From Bradyrhizobium sp. RD5-C2 (GTDB lineage Bacteria > Pseudomonadota > Alphaproteobacteria > Rhizobiales > Xanthobacteraceae), in NCBI RefSeq assembly GCF_019972155.1, contig NZ_BOVL01000001.1:62001-126000 (forward strand): a stretch of DNA of 64,000 nucleotides, read 5' to 3'. This document shows, in pieces, positions 15,024 to 24,245 of the stretch; positions within the stretch are counted from its first letter, which is position 1; every line of letters starts with the position of its first letter. The translations under genes and the position numbers were made by a program. Below the pieces are notes generated by a model. That model saw nothing but the letters and a program-made list of their open reading frames with translations, ran no database searches and had not been told where the DNA came from.

Positions 15024-16481
15024 TCACGATCCGGTCGGTGCGTCCCGCGCATCGGCCCAGCGCGCGAACAGCGCCACCCGTTCGGCCGGCCAGGCGCCGT
15101 CGCACGGCATGGTGCCGGCCTCCAGCCGGGCCAGGATCTGCCGGCATTGCTTGGTGACATCAGCCTCCTTCCAGAGATCGAAGGCGAACAGCATCGAGTT
15201 GCGATCCATCGGCCGGAACAGCGGCCGGATGTGCGGCTCGAATTGCACGACCTCGTCGGGACCGGGCAGCGCGACGCTGAGCTCGTTCTCAGCCTGTGCG
15301 TCGCCTGCGCTAGCCGACGGCCGCGCGGCGGGCGTTGCGTTGCAGACCCACCACCAGCGCGGCACCGGCATGTTCGGCGGCGGTTTGGCGCGGGCGCCGG
15401 AATTCTCCACCGCGATTCGCGAGCCCCATTCGATATAGGCGACGAAGGCGGCGCGGAATTCCGGATCGGACGGCAGCCCGGCATCGTCGGCGCTCTGCAC
15501 CATGTAGGTGGCCCATAGCGCGCGCTGCTCCGGCCTGATCTCCTTGCCGATGTGCTGCGACACCATCCGCCGATAGCCGCCATAGCGTTCGGTGTAGAAG
15601 CGCGGCCCCCCGAACACCTCGCTGAGCCACGCCGCCACCCGTTCCGGATGGTCCGGCGACATCTCGGCGAACAGCGGGGAGAGCAACGGATCTTCCGGCA
15701 CGTAGCGGCTGTAGAAGATGCGCGTCATGTCGAGCAGCGCGGGGTAGCCGCCGGCCCATTCGAACAGCGTCGGCTCGCGCATCGGATCCGGAACCGGATC
15801 GTGAAATGCGACGTTCCAGTGCATGCCGCTGCAGAACGGCTTGTTCAGTGACGAGCCGCAGCGGCACAGGCTGACATGCTCCTGTGATGCACCCACGTTC
15901 TGCGCGATCGGCGCGCCGTCCTCATCGACCAGTTCGACAAGGCCGGTGACGCGATAGGGACCGTCCTTCGACACTTCGATCTGCGGCGGCCGGTCGACGT
16001 CGGACAGGTTGGCGTCCCGCGCGGGGCCGATGCCGATGCCGAGCGCGCCCGATGGGCATCGACGCACGGCATTGATGAGGTCGTCGAGGCGCGCGCCGCT
16101 CGGCGCGACGAACGGCTCCTCGCCGAGATGGAACACCGAGTTGAGCCGGTCGGTGCAGAAGCCGGAATGCGCGCAGGTGCCGCGATTGTCGAACACGTAG
16201 GCCTGCTGCCCCGCATAGGCGTCGAGCTTGTCCGGCACGCGCCGTGGATCCCTGGCGTCGGTGAAGCCGCGTGCAACGTGGCTGTCGTCGCAGAACGGCT
16301 TGGTCTGCGATTGTCCGCAGCGGCAGAGCCGCACCGGGGCCTCGGCGGTAACAGGCACACCGAGGTGATCGACAATCGGAATGCCGGGTTCGGGTTCGTA
16401 AGGCCCGTTGCGCCTGACGATGATGCGCTTGCGCTGGTGTTGCTGGTCGCTCGGACCTTGGGCGGAACTGTCTTCTGTCAT
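15024..16481 (-). CDS. Fusion of two CDGSH iron-sulfur domains, divergent ferredoxin domain and globin-like domain
   Basis: A 485-residue multidomain redox protein. Order: CDGSH domain 1 (CRCGQSQTKPFCDDSH, about 55-72), a divergent monocluster-ferredoxin segment (CAHSGFC and RRCPSGAL, about 105-148), CDGSH domain 2 (CRCGSSLNKPFCSGMHW, about 208-225) and a globin-II-like helical domain (about 240-365, with RIFYSRYVPEDPLLSPLFAEM and a possible haem region FYTERYGGYRRMVSQHIGKEI). The last 110 residues contain a WWWVCN stretch and further helices. The CDGSH parts should bind [2Fe-2S] by 3Cys-1His. The protein is probably cytosolic and could sense or detoxify NO, O2 or oxidants; this is inference. 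CAAGGC precedes ATG 16481. An HxlR regulator is divergent. Confidence 0.88.
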   Translation of the reverse strand: MTEDSSAQGPSDQQHQRKRIIVRRNGPYEPEPGIPIVDHLGVPVTAEAPVRLCRCGQSQTKPFCDDSHVARGFTDARDPRRVPDKLDAYAGQQAYVFDNRGTCAHSGFCTDRLNSVFHLGEEPFVAPSGARLDDLINAVRRCPSGALGIGIGPARDANLSDVDRPPQIEVSKDGPYRVTGLVELVDEDGAPIAQNVGASQEHVSLCRCGSSLNKPFCSGMHWNVAFHDPVPDPMREPTLFEWAGGYPALLDMTRIFYSRYVPEDPLLSPLFAEMSPDHPERVAAWLSEVFGGPRFYTERYGGYRRMVSQHIGKEIRPEQRALWATYMVQSADDAGLPSDPEFRAAFVAYIEWGSRIAVENSGARAKPPPNMPVPRWWWVCNATPAARPSASAGDAQAENELSVALPGPDEVVQFEPHIRPLFRPMDRNSMLFAFDLWKEADVTKQCRQILARLEAGTMPCDGAWPAERVALFARWADARDAPTGS

Positions 16482-16586
16482 GCCTTGCAATGATCCCTGA
16501 ACTCGCCCAACCCGTGCAAAGCGTGCTTAGATGGATCGATAGCGGCGCTCAACGAACCAGATGGAAAGTGCCGCAGGAGAGTTGCG

Positions 16587-16934
16587 ATGATCCGCAAGAC
16601 CAAGCGCAAATATGGTTGCCCGGTCGAGTTCTCGATCGATCAGCTCAGCGGCAAATGGAAGACCGTGATCCTGAGCCGGCTGAAGCTCCGGCCGATGCGC
16701 TACGGCGAATTGCGCCACGACATCCCGCAGCTCAGCGACAAGGTGTTGACCGAGCGCCTGCGCGATCTCTGCAATTCAGGCTTCGTCAAGCAGGAGCGCG
16801 GCGGCGGCTCCTCACGCTACTGCCTGACCAAGCGCGGCGAGATGCTGAAGCCGATGCTGCAGGCGCTCTACGACTGGGGCGAAGCCAACGCCGACACGTT
16901 CGGTGTCCGCTTCCTCAGCGGGGAGGCGGACTAG
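16587..16934 (+). CDS. HxlR-family transcriptional regulator
   Basis: A 115-residue winged helix regulator: CPVEFSIDQLSGKWKTVIL, RPMRYGELRHDIPQLSDKVL, TERLRDLCNSGFVKQE and YCLTKRGEML are the standard HxlR pattern. Cys11 is the conserved N-terminal cysteine that in some members senses electrophiles or oxidants. It is divergent from the CDGSH-globin gene 105 nt away, so control of that gene in response to redox or reactive-carbonyl stress is a reasonable inference. Confidence 0.92.
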   Translation: MIRKTKRKYGCPVEFSIDQLSGKWKTVILSRLKLRPMRYGELRHDIPQLSDKVLTERLRDLCNSGFVKQERGGGSSRYCLTKRGEMLKPMLQALYDWGEANADTFGVRFLSGEAD

Positions 16935-17290
16935 TCCCGCATGCGGAAGCATGGATTTGCTTCGTCGCGAGCTCCTCGCAACGACGGACCGGCATATCGT
17001 CAAGGCCTCTCAGGATGAGCGACCAGATCTATGACGCAGTAAGATTAGGGTGCGTACCCATAAATCCGGTACGAGCATGCGGAAATGGTGGGGTCCGGAT
17101 TGCCCTCAGCAGCAGACGCCACCGACGCCTAAGTGAATGTCCGGCACGGCCACAAGCCGGCTCGTGCACCGCAACAGAAAACCGGGCGCTATCGACTGAT
17201 GACACTGACAACAACGGACGCCCTATCGGCATCCACGCCGAACGTGCGTTTCGGTCGACGTTCCGGTCTCAACCTGAGGTGCCGGAGCGG
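16935..17290. other. Intergenic stretch with a degenerate repeat half
   Basis: These 356 nt hold no supported gene. Positions 16949-16985 match one arm of the GTCATTGCGAG repeat (compare 43524-43560), with several changes, so this is a decayed half copy. The rest (about 17040-17290) has no recognisable signal. Confidence 0.6.
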
Positions 17291-17575
17291 CTATCGAACC
17301 CGCTCGATCTTTGCCGCAAGGTCGGGATAGCGGCTGACCCTGTAAGTCGAGTTTTCGCATGTCAGGATCCAGACGTCATGATCTGGCTTTGATCGCTTTG
17401 CGTCCCGGACTGCGTGCCGGGGTTTGTCGCACGCGATTCCCTGGCTGCGTATCTGGGCTGCCAGCATGCCCTTGACTGTCTCGGCATCCGCCCTTGCGAT
17501 AAGCTCTGAACGCCCAGACAGAATGATGGAGAGCAACAAAAGAAGGAAAATCGCAACATGGCGAGGCGCGCTCAT
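17291..17575 (-). CDS. Small secreted protein of unknown function
   Basis: A 94-residue protein. Residues 1-30 look like a Sec signal peptide (VAIFLLLLLSIILSG). The mature part is basic with two cysteines (GIACDKP and ILTCEN) that could form a disulfide, and ends with a YRVSRYPDLAAKIERV segment. GGAG lies 7 nt before the ATG. I do not recognise the family. It is on the same strand as the RND pump genes upstream but 333 nt away, so linkage is doubtful. Confidence 0.65.
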   Translation of the reverse strand: MSAPRHVAIFLLLLLSIILSGRSELIARADAETVKGMLAAQIRSQGIACDKPRHAVRDAKRSKPDHDVWILTCENSTYRVSRYPDLAAKIERVR

Positions 17576-17908
17576 GACTCACTCCGGTGCAACAACGCTG
17601 CGCTGTCGAGGGTTTCACGCATGCTAAGGAACCGTTGGATGCCGCACTATGCACATTTGGCAAAAGGGAAGCGCTTTGTCGGTTAAGCCTTCAATGACGC
17701 AATCCAAGCCGGGCAAAGAGATTAGGGCCGTGGCTGTGCTGCGCAAGACATACTAGGCCGGCAATGAGGCGCAATCAATCGACCCGGGTCCTGGTTCTTG
17801 GCGGCTGCAACCGGGGCCTGCGCTGTAGCGCGGCAAGCGAATAACGAGAAAGATTGGACCCCTTCTTCGAATGTCAGGCAGCCTTTGTGTCGTCTTGCTT
17901 GCAACAAG
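17576..17908. other. Intergenic region after the RND pump
   Basis: These 333 nt between the RND transporter stop and the small secreted protein hold no supported gene, and I see no clear terminator or repeat. The composition is lower in GC than in the flanking 10-16 kb. Confidence 0.4.
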
Positions 17909-20900
17909 CTATTCTGCAGGCGAAGTCGTTATAGCGGAAACCGTTGATTGTTTACCTCGTCGGCGTTCCTCAAGACGCTGCATGATAACGAAGAATGAGG
18001 GAACGAACAGCACGGCGAGGCAGGTGGACGCGACCATGCCACTGAAGGTGGATATACCGAGCGATCGACGGGCATTGGCACCGGCGCCTGTAGCCGTCAC
18101 CAACGGTAAGACACCAAGCAGGAATGCAAACGACGTCATGAGGATTGGGCGAAAGCGCGTCCGTGCCGCTTCAACGGCGGCTGCAAGCAGTTCCTGTCCA
18201 GCGGCTCGCCGTTCGCGCGCGACCTCGACGATCAGGATCGCGTTCTTGGCCGATAGCGCGATCAGCAGCATGAGGCCGATCTGGACATAAAGATTGTTTG
18301 CAACACCAAGCGCCGTGAGCGCGCCGACAGGTCCAAGCAGAGAGAGTGGCACCGCCAGTAATACGGCCAATGGCAACAACCAGCTTTCGTACTGTCCGGC
18401 AAGGCAGAGATAGACCAGCAGCAGTGAGAGCGCGAAGGCCATGTAAAGCTGATTGCCGACCGCATGCTCCTGATAGGACATACCGCTCCACGCGAAATCG
18501 GTGCGGGGCGGCAGTGTGCGCCTTGCGACCTCCTCCATCACGTCCATTGCCTCGCCTGAGCTGAAGCCCGGTGCCTCAGCCCCCGAAATGGTCGCGGTCA
18601 GATAAAGATTGAACAGGCTGATCAGCGAGGGGCCGACAGCCGGACGGATCTGCGCCAATGATCCGATCGGTATGGTGCTGCCATCGGCAGTCTTGACATT
18701 GAGCTTGAGAAGATCGTCCGGATGCAGGCGATAAGGCGAGTCTGCCTGGACGTAGACTTGAAGCGTGAGACCAAACTTGTTGAATTGGTTGACGTAGGTC
18801 GAGCCGAGGTATGATGACAACGCGGCAAAGACGCTGCCGACGGAGACCCCAAGCGTCTCCGCCTTGGTGCGATCGATGATGACTTCAAGCTGTGGCGAGT
18901 CCGTTCGGAATGACGTCACTGCTCGCTCGATCGTCGATTGCGATTCGGCGGCGTCTATCACGGCGTTCGCCGAAGAGAGCATCTTCTTGTAGTCAAATGT
19001 GCCATCGCGCTGCAGCAACTGCATCGAAAAGCCGCCGGCATTGCCGACGCCCTGAATCGGTGGTGGCACCAGCACAAAACCTCTACCATCCGTGAGCTCA
19101 GAAAGTCGGCCCTGGATGCCGCGCATGATGGATCTGAGGTCCTGGTCTTTGGCCTGGCCTCGCTCGCTCCAAGGCTTGAAGGTCACATAGGCGATGCCAG
19201 CGTTCGCCAAGGTCGCATTATTGTCGAGAACGGAAAGGCCGGAAATGGCGAGCGAGTCCGCGACACCGGGCTGCTGCCTGGCGATCTCCGCGGCCTGCGT
19301 CAGGGCTGCCTGCGTGCGTTCGGATGAGGCGCCATCAGGAAGCTGAACCACGACCAGCCCGTACCCCTGGTCTTCGTTCGGAATAAACGCGGTCGGCAAT
19401 TGCGTGAGGCCGAAAACACCCCCGGCGATCAGTCCAAGTGCGACCACCACCATAAGGCCACTCAAATGCACCATTCTACCGACCAGCCACGTGTAGCCCC
19501 CTTCCAACCGGTCATAGACAGAGTTGAAGCCACGGAAGAAAAAATTTCGCTGATTCGGGGGTACCGGTTCTCGGAGCAGCAACGCACATTGTGTCGGGCT
19601 CAGCGTTGTCGCCAGGATCGCGCTCAACAGGGCGGTGGCCGCAATCACCAGTGCGAATTGGGCGAACATGCGTCCTGTGAGCCCTGGCAGCAGCGACGCC
19701 GGAATAAACACGGCCATCAGCACGAGGGTGATGCCGACAATAGGACCAAACAACTCGCTCATTGCCTTGACGGCGGCCTCGCGCCCGGGCAAGCCCGCCT
19801 CGATTTCGCGCGATACGCTCTCGACGACGACAATCGCATCATCGACCACGATGCCGATCGCAAGCACGATGCCGAACAATGTCGAGAGGTTGATCGAGAA
19901 GCCCAATGCGGCCATCGCCGCAAAGGCTCCGATGATAGTGACCGGGATCGTTGTGGCAGGCACAAGCGAAGCGCGCCAGTTCTGCAGGAACATCAGGATG
20001 ACGATCAACACCAGGATGCCGGCTTCGAACAGCGTCTTGTAGACCTCATTGATTGACGTCTCGACAAACGTCGTTGTGTCGAAGGGGATCGTATAGGACA
20101 AGCCGGTCGGGAAGTCGTGCGACAAGGCCTCCATCTTGTTCTTGACGAGTTTTGCAACCTCCAGGGCATTCGCCGAGGGCGTCAGATAGATGGCAATGCC
20201 GGCGCCGGGCTTTCCGTCCAGACGGAAGCTCTGGGAATAAGTCTGTGCTCCAAGCTCGACGCGAGCCACGTCCTTGAGGCGCACGAGGCGTCCGCCGTCC
20301 GCCGTAGCGGCGCGCACGACCACGTTGTCAAACTGCGCGGGATCGGAAAGTCGCCCCTGGATGTTGACGGTGTACTGAAAGTCCTGAGTGGGAGGCGTTG
20401 GCGGTATCCCGATTTGCCCCGCCGTTGCCTGCTGGCTTTGTTGGCTGACGACGCTGATGATGTCCTGAGGAATGAGGCCGAACGCGTACATCTTCTGCGG
20501 GTCCATCCAGATCCGCATCGCGTATTCGCCCGTGCCAAAAACGTTGACGTTGCCAACGCCCGGCAGCCGCGCCAATTCGTTCACCAGATTGATCGTGGCG
20601 TAGTTGCTCATGAAGAGGCTGTCGAAACGACTGTCCGGCGAGCTCAACGTGACGATTTGGAGAATCGCGGTGGACTTCTTCTGCACTGTCACGCCTTGCG
20701 CCTGCACCTGAGTAGGAAGCGAGGCCAGCGCGGCTGAGACGCGATTTTGCACCAGCACCTGCGCGAAGTTCAGATCGGTACCGATCGCGAACGTGACAAT
20801 CAAGGTATAGGTGCCGTCGCTGGCGCTAGTGGACTGCATATATAGCGCGCCTTCGACGCCGTTGACCTGGTTTTCGATCGGTAGCGCTACGCTATCGATG

Positions 20901-21073
20901 ACAGTCTGGGCGCTCGCGCCCGGATAGCGGGTGGTGACCTGTACCGTCGGCGGCACGATGTCGGGATACTGCGCGACTGGAAGTTTGAAAACCGAGACCG
21001 CGCCGATCAAAACCAGCACGATTGCCACGACATTTGCGAGGACCGGGTGCTCAATGAAATACTTTGAAAACAT
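17909..21073 (-). CDS. RND-family (HAE1) multidrug efflux inner-membrane transporter
   Basis: A 1054-residue AcrB/MexB-type transporter. It has the N-terminal MFSKYFIEHPVLANVVAIVL, a periplasmic porter region, the TM4 proton-relay pair in GIVVDDAIVVVES, the TM10 lysine in LIALSAKNAILIVE, and two homologous halves giving 12 membrane helices. Length is normal for HAE1 pumps. It should export hydrophobic or amphiphilic compounds with proton antiport, together with the adaptor encoded 27 nt upstream. No TolC-type outer-membrane gene is present here, so it must use one encoded elsewhere. Codon use is less GC-rich than in neighbouring regions. A FixK box lies before the adaptor gene. Confidence 0.96.
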   Translation of the reverse strand: MFSKYFIEHPVLANVVAIVLVLIGAVSVFKLPVAQYPDIVPPTVQVTTRYPGASAQTVIDSVALPIENQVNGVEGALYMQSTSASDGTYTLIVTFAIGTDLNFAQVLVQNRVSAALASLPTQVQAQGVTVQKKSTAILQIVTLSSPDSRFDSLFMSNYATINLVNELARLPGVGNVNVFGTGEYAMRIWMDPQKMYAFGLIPQDIISVVSQQSQQATAGQIGIPPTPPTQDFQYTVNIQGRLSDPAQFDNVVVRAATADGGRLVRLKDVARVELGAQTYSQSFRLDGKPGAGIAIYLTPSANALEVAKLVKNKMEALSHDFPTGLSYTIPFDTTTFVETSINEVYKTLFEAGILVLIVILMFLQNWRASLVPATTIPVTIIGAFAAMAALGFSINLSTLFGIVLAIGIVVDDAIVVVESVSREIEAGLPGREAAVKAMSELFGPIVGITLVLMAVFIPASLLPGLTGRMFAQFALVIAATALLSAILATTLSPTQCALLLREPVPPNQRNFFFRGFNSVYDRLEGGYTWLVGRMVHLSGLMVVVALGLIAGGVFGLTQLPTAFIPNEDQGYGLVVVQLPDGASSERTQAALTQAAEIARQQPGVADSLAISGLSVLDNNATLANAGIAYVTFKPWSERGQAKDQDLRSIMRGIQGRLSELTDGRGFVLVPPPIQGVGNAGGFSMQLLQRDGTFDYKKMLSSANAVIDAAESQSTIERAVTSFRTDSPQLEVIIDRTKAETLGVSVGSVFAALSSYLGSTYVNQFNKFGLTLQVYVQADSPYRLHPDDLLKLNVKTADGSTIPIGSLAQIRPAVGPSLISLFNLYLTATISGAEAPGFSSGEAMDVMEEVARRTLPPRTDFAWSGMSYQEHAVGNQLYMAFALSLLLVYLCLAGQYESWLLPLAVLLAVPLSLLGPVGALTALGVANNLYVQIGLMLLIALSAKNAILIVEVARERRAAGQELLAAAVEAARTRFRPILMTSFAFLLGVLPLVTATGAGANARRSLGISTFSGMVASTCLAVLFVPSFFVIMQRLEERRRGKQSTVSAITTSPAE

Positions 21074-21100
21074 GGCCGTCCCCTTTCGGGTGCCGTGCGT

Positions 21101-22282
21101 CTACTTGGACTTATCGGTGCCGCCTGCTGCGCTCGCGATCGAAATCGGCCGGGTATTGACCTTCCGGCCCGGGATTGCGCGGTCCAATCCGGTGATCACG
21201 ACCTTGTCGTCCGGCTTCAGTCCCGCGGTGATGACACGCAATGGGCCATCGAGTTCGCCAAGCTGCACAGCCCTCTGCTCAACCTCGTCGTTGGCACCTA
21301 CGACGAGCAGGTAGCGGCCTTCCTGATTCTGTTGCAGGATTCTGTCGGGGACCAGCAACGCGTCCGGCTTGGGTGGGCCCATTGGAACGCGAAGCCGAAC
21401 GAACATGCCGGGGAGCAGTGCGTGGTTCTTATTCTCAAATACGCCACGCACGAGAATTGTTGCCGTCTGCGGGTCTATGTTCGGGGATACGTAGTTGATC
21501 GTGCCTCGATGGGGGAAACCTTCCTCGTCCATCAGGCCAACGTCGATCGGAATCTGCTGAAGCTCAGCCAGTGTGAGACGGCCGTTCTCGCGAACCCTCA
21601 TCAGAGTTTGATCGCTGACATTGAAGGTCACGTAGATCGGATCAAGCTGCACAATACTGGCTAGGTTGGTGTGCCCCGCGACGCCTACGAGTTCGCCAAG
21701 CGACACCAAATGACGTGTGACGGTTCCATCGAATGGTGCCTCGACGCGAGTGTACGAAAGATTGATTTGAGCAGTTTGCAGATTGGCATCTGCCGATTCG
21801 ACATTTGCCTTGTCGGTATCCCTGTTCGCGCGAGCCTTGTCCAGATTTGCCTGCGTATTGACACCCTCTTTGGACAGAGTGTCCTGGCGTTCAAATTCTG
21901 CCTGTGTCTGCACGAGCCCAGCCTTGGCGCCGTCGAGGGCCGCTTTGGTTGCACTCAGCTGCGCTTGATAGGGTGCCGGTTCTATTTCGAACAGGAGCTC
22001 GCCAGCTTTCGCGGTTGCGCCGTCGACATAGTTGATGGACTTCAAATAGCCATTCACGCGAGCGACCAGATCGACAGAAGCAAAGGCCGTCATGGTTCCT
22101 GTGTGCTCAAGATAGGGCGTTACGGCCCTTTGCATGGGCGCAGCGACGCCGACATTGGCCGGTGCCGGAAGAACCAGCTTGTTCTTCGCCTCGTTGCATC
22201 CGCTGAGCAGGCCGAGCGCAAGCGTCAGCACGGCTGCGGGTTGCCAAGTCGGGTGGTCCAAGTGGGCCGGCTTCTGGATCAT
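21101..22282 (-). CDS. RND efflux periplasmic adaptor (membrane fusion) lipoprotein
   Basis: A 393-residue AcrA/MexA-type adaptor. The start at 22282 gives a lipoprotein signal with lipobox LLSGC (Cys29); longer upstream starts at 22324 and 22435 would place the hydrophobic segment too far in. The lipoyl/coiled-coil hairpin is seen around 90-170 (FERQDTLSKEGVNTQANLDK), followed by the beta-barrel with VEAPFDGTVTRHLVSLGELV and DPIYVTFNVSDQTL. It links the RND transporter to an outer-membrane channel. It is the first gene of a two-gene operon with a TTGAT-N4-ATCAA box about 100 nt before the start, and is divergent from the adenylate cyclase gene. Confidence 0.93.
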   Translation of the reverse strand: MIQKPAHLDHPTWQPAAVLTLALGLLSGCNEAKNKLVLPAPANVGVAAPMQRAVTPYLEHTGTMTAFASVDLVARVNGYLKSINYVDGATAKAGELLFEIEPAPYQAQLSATKAALDGAKAGLVQTQAEFERQDTLSKEGVNTQANLDKARANRDTDKANVESADANLQTAQINLSYTRVEAPFDGTVTRHLVSLGELVGVAGHTNLASIVQLDPIYVTFNVSDQTLMRVRENGRLTLAELQQIPIDVGLMDEEGFPHRGTINYVSPNIDPQTATILVRGVFENKNHALLPGMFVRLRVPMGPPKPDALLVPDRILQQNQEGRYLLVVGANDEVEQRAVQLGELDGPLRVITAGLKPDDKVVITGLDRAIPGRKVNTRPISIASAAGGTDKSK

Positions 22283-22375
22283 CGCCGCATTCCCAGCGCT
22301 GCTGGACTGAAAGCGCAAAACCATCGGTCGAGGAGAATTACCTGCTGCAGCACGCGCTTGGACGCGAGGTTGGTG

Positions 22376-22389
22376 TTGATCTAAATCAA
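22376..22389. promoter_or_regulatory. FixK/FNR box between RND operon and adenylate cyclase
   Basis: TTGATCTAAATCAA is a perfect TTGAT-N4-ATCAA palindrome. Its centre is about 100 nt from the adaptor start (22282) and about 72 nt from the cyclase start (22455), so it could activate either divergent gene. Confidence 0.72.
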
Positions 22390-22454
22390 GCCGGGCCCAG
22401 CCGGGCATCCCATTTGATCTGTCGCATACTGGCATCCTGGGTTAGCATGGTGTC

Positions 22455-24245
22455 ATGGTGCAGGAGCGGCCGGTCCGGTTCGAGCGCAGGTTGGCGGCCA
22501 TATTGGCCGCCGACGTGGCTGGCTATTCGCGGCTCATGCATCGTGACGAAGAGGATACACACACTCGACTGACTTCGCTTCTAACGAAGGCTGTCCAACC
22601 GGCAATCGCCGAACACGGCGGCCGCATCGTCAAGAACACCGGGGATGGGTTCTTGGCAGAGTTCCCGAGCGCGGTTGAAGCAGTTCGAGCTGCGATACTG
22701 TTCCAGACCAGCGTCAAGGAACTTACGCTCGGTGATGTGGAAGATAGGCGCATTGCTTTTCGCGCGGGCATCAATGTCGGCGACGTAATTGTCGAGCCCC
22801 ATGACATTTTTGGCGATGGAGTGAATATCGCGGCGCGGCTTGAGAGCATCGCAGAGCCCGGCGGTATATGCATCTCGTCTTCTGCCTACGACCATGTGCG
22901 GGGCAAGGTTCGCGTCGAATTCGCCGATATGGGCGAGAAGAGCCTCAAAAATATATCTCCCCCAGTGCGGGCCTATGCCATCGTCTGGGCAGAGCCTAGC
23001 TTGGGCTCAAACGCCATAGGCGCTTGGCAGACCGCCCTTTCGGCGCCTCATCTTTCAATAGTGGTACTACCTTTCACCAATCTTGCCGATGATCCGCGCC
23101 AAGAGTACTTCGTCGACGGCGTGACCGAGAGCCTGACAACTGATTTGTCAAGAATCAGCGGCTCATTCGTTATAGGCCGGCATACCGCATTCACTTACAA
23201 GGGAAAGCCGATCGATCTCAAGCAAATAGGCCGCGAATTGAATGTCCGTTACGTCATTCAAGGCTCAGTGCAGCAAAGTGGCGCGCGGCTTCGTGTGAAC
23301 GTGCAGTTGATCAGTACTCAGGACGGCAACCATCTTTGGGCCGAGCGTTTCGAAAAGCCAGTAGCCGATCTCTTCGATATGCAGGACGAGATCGTAACAC
23401 GACTCGCCTACACATTAGGCGCCCAACTCGTTGTCGCTGAGGCACGACGAGCGGAGCGATCACTCCATCCGGATGCAATGGACCTGACCTTTCAGGGGCA
23501 GGCTTGCTCCTACGAGGGAAGCAACCCTGAACATCTGGCTCGCGCGCGCAATTTTTTCGAACGCGCCTTAGCTATCGACAGTCGAGGTGTCGGAGCGCTG
23601 GTTGGCGTAGCAACCGTCGATCTAATGATGGGGGCCACCCTTCTTACTGACGACCGAACCGTGCACTTTTCAGCAGCCGAAGCAAACGTGATGAAAGCGC
23701 TCTCATTGGCTCCTGACCATGCAGCTGCTCACTTCGTCTTTAGTAGCATTTGCATCTTTACAAACCGTGCCGCCGAAGGGATCGCTGAATGCGAGCACGC
23801 ATTACTGCTCGATCGCAATTTAGCCGCCGCTCATAGCGCTATCGGTTTGGCCAAATTTTTTCTGGGTCAGTCTGCTGAGACCGAAGGCCATATACTCGAG
23901 GCTCTCCGACTCTCTCCTCGTGATTTGAGAGCCTATCAGTGGATGCATTTTGTCGCCGCATCCAAGCTGCAACTCGGCGCGGATGCCGAAGCCGTTGCCT
24001 GGTTAAGACGGAGCATTGAAGCGAACCGCAATTTTCCCCCCTCTTATTTTACGTTGGCTGCTGCCTTGGGCTTACTCGGCGCGACAGATGAGGCGCGAGC
24101 CGCCGTAAAGACCGCGCTCGCCCTCAACCCCGGCTATACCATCCGCCGAGTGCGCGCCTACAAATTCAGCGACAATCCGTCCTACATCGCTGGGCGGGAG
24201 CGATTTTGCGATGGTTTGCGTTTGGCTGGTGTGCCCGAGGGCTAA
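22455..24245 (+). CDS. Class III adenylate cyclase with TolB-like and TPR domains
   Basis: A 596-residue protein. The class III cyclase homology domain (about 10-175) has metal-binding Asp20 (AADVAGYS) and Asp64 (NTGDGF), adenine-selecting Lys60 and Asp117, and Asn124/Arg128 in VNIAARLE, so it should make cAMP rather than cGMP. Residues about 190-315 form a TolB/FlgO-like N-terminal domain (VVLPFTNLADDPRQEYFVDG), and the rest contains TPR-like helices (FERALAIDSRGVGAL and onwards). No membrane segment is evident. This architecture is abundant in Bradyrhizobium-type genomes. The gene looks the least GC-rich in the window, which suggests lateral acquisition. It is divergent from the RND operon. 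Confidence 0.93.
   Translation: MVQERPVRFERRLAAILAADVAGYSRLMHRDEEDTHTRLTSLLTKAVQPAIAEHGGRIVKNTGDGFLAEFPSAVEAVRAAILFQTSVKELTLGDVEDRRIAFRAGINVGDVIVEPHDIFGDGVNIAARLESIAEPGGICISSSAYDHVRGKVRVEFADMGEKSLKNISPPVRAYAIVWAEPSLGSNAIGAWQTALSAPHLSIVVLPFTNLADDPRQEYFVDGVTESLTTDLSRISGSFVIGRHTAFTYKGKPIDLKQIGRELNVRYVIQGSVQQSGARLRVNVQLISTQDGNHLWAERFEKPVADLFDMQDEIVTRLAYTLGAQLVVAEARRAERSLHPDAMDLTFQGQACSYEGSNPEHLARARNFFERALAIDSRGVGALVGVATVDLMMGATLLTDDRTVHFSAAEANVMKALSLAPDHAAAHFVFSSICIFTNRAAEGIAECEHALLLDRNLAAAHSAIGLAKFFLGQSAETEGHILEALRLSPRDLRAYQWMHFVAASKLQLGADAEAVAWLRRSIEANRNFPPSYFTLAAALGLLGATDEARAAVKTALALNPGYTIRRVRAYKFSDNPSYIAGRERFCDGLRLAGVPEG

Noticed and set aside
16935..17290. Possible short coding frames of 60-67 residues
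   Set aside because: They have no ribosome site, no domain and mutually overlapping frames of similar quality; nothing distinguishes them from chance.
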